DNA of 64,000 nt from Schistocephalus solidus (lineage: Eukaryota; Platyhelminthes; Cestoda; Diphyllobothriidea; Diphyllobothriidae): the NCBI GenBank assembly GCA_017591395.1, contig WEDG01002508.1:1-64000 (forward strand), written 5' to 3'. The translations under genes and the position numbers were made by a program. The notes below the pieces were generated by a model, which saw nothing but the letters and a program-made list of their open reading frames with translations, was not told the origin of the DNA and did no database searches. Positions 61,136-64,000 of the stretch are shown one piece after another (position 1 is the first letter of the stretch; each line of letters begins with the position of its first letter).

Positions 61136-61166
<31 letters not shown>
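60968..61166. repeat. AT microsatellites left of PLE
   Basis: (AT)n tracts at about 60970-61000 and 61095-61166, separated by the short hammerhead-bearing sequence. Confidence 0.85.
61020..61055 (+). ncRNA. Hammerhead-like core of a second PLE family
   Basis: Plus strand: GTCTGACGACGG, a clean 6-bp hairpin GTTGGT/ACCAAC with GTC loop as stem II, then TTGAAAATTTACGAG. It has CUGACGA instead of CUGAUGA. It lies between two AT microsatellites; no protein is readable. Confidence 0.4.
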
Positions 61167-61235
61167 TGAAATATCGGCATCCCAAGAAATTTAATTAAAT
61201 AAAGTTGAGTTATTTGGGAACAAAATAACTTTATT

Positions 61236-61276
61236 GTGTAAATTTTCGAATCTGGTGCCCCAGTTCGTCATCAGAC
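61236..61276 (-). ncRNA. Hammerhead-like core, left PLE end
   Basis: Minus strand: TTGTCTGATGAC, stem II GAACTGG/CCAGATTC with a GGCA loop and one bulged A, then GAAAATTTAC. CUGAUGA and GAAA are both canonical, although one extra C sits between the core and stem II. Confidence 0.5.
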
Positions 61277-61455
61277 AAATGGGAGATGTACAGAAAACAG
61301 TTAACCTTAAATAATGCCTAACACAAGATTATATGGCTGGCTAAAGTTTGAGCCAATAGACATCCGGAGTTTGAAGTTATCTGATCGATAGTGGCTGTTT
61401 TGCCTCCACTTGACCTTGAGAAATTTTGTAATTGGCATCTAAATCGATATGCCTG

Positions 61456-63056
61456 TTAATGCATGCCTCGTCTGAGTGCATTGCCTCCAGGAATCCGCGA
61501 CCTTTCCTTGTTGGGCACGCGCCAACGATGTGGGTATCCTCCCATCCAAATAGGGTGTCCTGTGTCCAGTGTGTGCATGGCTACCTGCGATAAAGAGTCT
61601 CGTCTCCTCACCGCTAACTGATGTTCATGTAAACGGGTGGATAGAGATTTTCCGGTTTGGCCACAATAAACTGCATCACAACTGGTACACGGTATCTTGT
61701 AGACGACTTCTTTTCTATTGAAATAGCCAACCCTGTCCTTAGGGTGTACAAGCTGGGTGCGCAAAGTTGTTGTTGGTTTGTGCGCTATTTGTATATTGTG
61801 TTTCTTGAGCTGTCTTTCAACGAGCTCAGATACATTTTTACATACGGGAGGGTTCGCCAGTTTGTTGTTTTTGACGCCTGGGAGGTCGTAGCTCTGGAAA
61901 TACCTTTTTCTTTTTTTAATTGTTGTCGTCGCATGCATCGACGGACAAAGTCAGGAGGATATCCATTTTTGGGAAAATAATTTGAAAAAGGTATTTCATT
62001 TCTGTTCGATATGTTTCTTCATCGGAATAGTGAGTTTTTGCTCGACGTAGCAAGCTGTTAACAGAGCTGCGTTTGTGAGACATGGAGTGGTTACTCCCAA
62101 AATGTAAAATAACCTCGGAGTATGTATCTTTACGATAGACTGAGGTATGTAGTGTCCCGTCTGTCTTCCTATGTACGAGGACGTCTAAGAAAGGGAGTCG
62201 TTTATCAACTTCTGTTTCAAGGGTTAATTGAATTCCTGGGAACGTGGAGTTCAGGCTTTTGTGGAGTGGATCTAGTTGATCTTTTTTGACGATAACAAAT
62301 GTATCGTCTACGTAGCGTAGCCACAATCTCGGGTTAATTCTGGGGAGAGCTGTAGCCTCTAGTTTCTGCATTACAGCCTCCGCCAAAAACCGGATATTGG
62401 CGAACCCATAGGGGCGCCTTTTAGTTGTCGATAATAATTTTCAGCAAAGGAAAAAGTTTGTTTCCAAGGCAAATATCGAGGGAGTTCCAGGAGGACTTCT
62501 GCAGGTACATCGGTAGAATAGGCCTGAAGGAGTTCTGCAGTACAAGTCCTCGCTAAGTCCAGCGGGATAGACGTAAATAAAGAAAATAACATCAAATGAC
62601 ACCATTATTTCGTCATTTGCAATTTTAAAGTCTTTTTATCTTCTCGAGGAACTGTAGCGAGTCTTGGATAGAGAATTCACAGTTCTTTGTAAGTGGGTTG
62701 AGTTGATGAAATAGCCACTTGGAAATCTTATAATTTGGTGCACCGATTAAGGAGACTATCGGTCGCAGCGGAATGCCACTTTTGTGAACTTTGGGAAGTC
62801 CGTATATTTTGGCAATCGTAGGTTCATCCTGCTTCAAGGATTTAGCCAGTACTCCAGAAATTAATTTTCTTCCTTTGAGGCGTTTCAATACCTTCTCGAT
62901 ATTTGAGTTTTGTGACTTTGTGGGGTCGGTAGTTAGTGGCATGTAAGTTGAGTTGGCGAACCCTCCCGTATGTAAAAATGTATCTGAGCTCGTTGAAAGA
63001 CAGCTCAAGAAACACAATATACAAATAGCGCACAAACCAACAACAACTTTGCGCAC
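61456..63056 (-). pseudogene. PLE RT plus GIY-YIG polyprotein, three frameshifts
   Basis: Minus-strand pieces in order. 63056-62625 has PTIAKIYGLPKVHKSGIPLR and PIVSLIGAPNYKISKWL (PLE RT blocks 1-2); its first codons, before about 62950, belong to the inverted copy. 62595-62371 has LFTSIPLDLARTC and YYRQLKGAPMGSPISG. 62386-61916 has RLWLRYVDDTFVIVKK (catalytic YVDD at about 62303-62314), LPFLDVLVHRKTDGTLH and SMSHKRSSVNSLLRRAKTH. 61938-61456 has VVYKIPCTSCDAVYCGQTGK and STRLHEHQLAVRRRD (GIY-YIG nuclease). Breaks: an extra T in the FDVI-LFTSIP T-run near 62600, a missing T in the run at about 62380, and one near 61930. All catalytic residues are otherwise present. Confidence 0.9.
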
Positions 63057-63435
63057 CCAGCTTGTACACCCTAAGGACAGGGTTGGCTATTTCAATAGAA
63101 AAGAAGTCGTCTACAAGATACCGTGTACCAGTTGTGATGCAGTTTATTGTGGCCAAACCGGAAAATCTCTATCCACCCGTTTACATGAACATCAGTTAGC
63201 GGTGAGGAGACGAGACCCTTTATCGCAGGTAGCCATGCACACACTGGACACAGGACACCTATTTGGATGGGAGGATACCCACATCGTTGGCGCCTGCCCA
63301 ACAAGAAGAGGCCGCGAATTCCTGGAGGCAATGCACTCAGACGAGGCATGCATTAACAGGCATATCGATTTAGATGCCAATTACAAATTTCTCAAGGTCA
63401 AGTGGAGGCAAAAACAGCCACTATCGATCAGATAA
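62951..63435 (+). pseudogene. Intact GIY-YIG frame of the inverted PLE arm
   Basis: An unbroken plus-strand frame with NPPVCKNVSELVERQLKKHN, LVHPKDRVGYFNRKEVVYKI, CTSCDAVYCGQTGKSLSTRL, HEHQLAVRRRD, then EAMHSDEACINRHIDLDANY and a terminal WRQKQPLSIR. It is the nuclease end of the same PLE, without its RT. The frame is cleaner than the minus copy because it lacks that copy's small indels. It has no promoter or start of its own that I can see; the Met at 62953 is from the join. Confidence 0.85.
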
Positions 63436-63538
63436 CTTCAAACTCCGGATGTCTATTGGCTCAAACTTTAGCCAGCCATATAATCTTGTGTTAGGCATTA
63501 TTTAAGGTTAACTGTTTTCTGTACATCTCCCATTTTGT

Positions 63539-63575
63539 CTGACGACGAACTGGGGCACCAGATTCGAAATTTACA
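63539..63575 (+). ncRNA. Hammerhead-like core, right PLE end
   Basis: The inverted counterpart of the left motif: CTGACGAC, the same GAACTGG/CCAGATTC stem II, then GAAATTTAC. It has CUGACGA where the left copy keeps CUGAUGA. Confidence 0.45.
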
Positions 63576-63614
63576 CAATAAAGTTATTTTGTTCCCCAAA
63601 AGAACTCAACTTTA

Positions 63615-63728
<114 letters not shown>

Positions 63729-64000
63729 CTCTCCGTATTTGGTCACACATCATTCGTTTATTCTCTGTTATTGTTCAAAGTGTCTCCTACATAATTACCC
63801 GACATTTAATGTATTTCTGCAACAAAGAGGACGTTGGCGAGAACATCACGAATTCTCGCAGGCGCCCATATACACAAGACTGCGCGTTTTTCAGGCATAG
63901 AGGTGATGGTGAAATCTCAGGTCCTAGGCGTACTGGTCTTAAAGCTTCCCAGCACACGAGGGAAGTTTTGAACTGATCGTTCGGAACAATTAAGACAATA

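Larger units (their letters stand above)
61190..63612 (-). mobile_element. Penelope-like element with inverted second 3' end
   Basis: The main body runs on the minus strand from about 62950 (RT start) to about 61190 (3' end). It is joined head-to-head at about 62951 to a plus-strand copy of the GIY-YIG and 3' region ending at about 63612. The outer about 660 bp of both sides are reverse complements (61190-61860 and 62951-63612), apart from a few substitutions. Each end abuts a long AT microsatellite. This mirrored arrangement is known for Penelope-like elements. Three frameshifts sit in the minus-strand coding part. Confidence 0.92.

Noticed and set aside
61657..61980. Plus-strand 107-codon frame and its mirror at 62842-63156 (minus)
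   Set aside because: Antisense shadows of the two GIY-YIG frames of the PLE.

Overview
This is eukaryotic, repeat-rich DNA from a flatworm. It most probably comes from a tapeworm of the diphyllobothriid type (Spirometra, Schistocephalus and Dibothriocephalus group). Three things point that way: 34-38 nt mini-introns in a conserved gene, several lineages of Penelope-like elements (PLEs), and a LINE family (AP-endonuclease, reverse transcriptase, C-terminal C2H2 fingers) that I recognise from such worms. The species name is an inference; no search was run.

Three conserved host genes can be read. Prohibitin-2 lies on the plus strand at 4199-5997 in six exons, with one frame break in exon 5. A CFAP77-like ciliary microtubule protein lies on the minus strand at 10559-11063, with one frame break. 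NRDE2 lies on the plus strand at 38336-48841 in six exons whose phases all fit; both its N-terminal and C-terminal parts are missing. A fourth, unidentified host-like gene ('gene X') occurs twice, at 18118-18954 (minus) and 52196-53033 (plus). It sits inside a nearly identical inverted duplication of about 3.8 kb (17649-21420 and 49730-53501) whose arms flank NRDE2.

Most of the rest is mobile DNA. Region 1-800 is a Ty3/Gypsy RT remnant. Region 2815-3735 is an inverted pair of non-LTR RT remnants. Region 12110-17545 is an almost full-length but broken LINE on the minus strand, with truncated relatives at 27757-29452 and 58852-60967. Its 3' tail is scattered at 20.7-22.0 kb and 23.1 kb, and a related 370-385 bp unit is tandemly repeated at 48.9-50.0 kb. 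PLE pieces lie at 17.5, 23.7, 26.7, 30.7-32.1, 34.9, 53.2 and 61.2-63.6 kb. The last is the most complete: a minus-strand RT plus GIY-YIG body joined head-to-head to a second GIY-YIG/3'-end copy, with long AT microsatellites at both ends. Hammerhead-ribozyme-like cores occur at six places, in or near PLE 3' ends.

The most interesting structures are the inverted duplication with its breakpoint inside a PLE nuclease, the probable loss or capture of the NRDE2 3' end next to it, the PLE-linked hammerhead cores, and a twin-priming-like inversion inside a PLE at 31.9 kb. Several frame breaks fall in or beside homopolymers (PHB2 and the 61-63 kb PLE), so consensus indel errors must be excluded before any of these genes is called dead. 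About a third of the window (for example 5.998-10.55, 32.14-34.89 and 53.5-56.6 kb) shows nothing I can assign.
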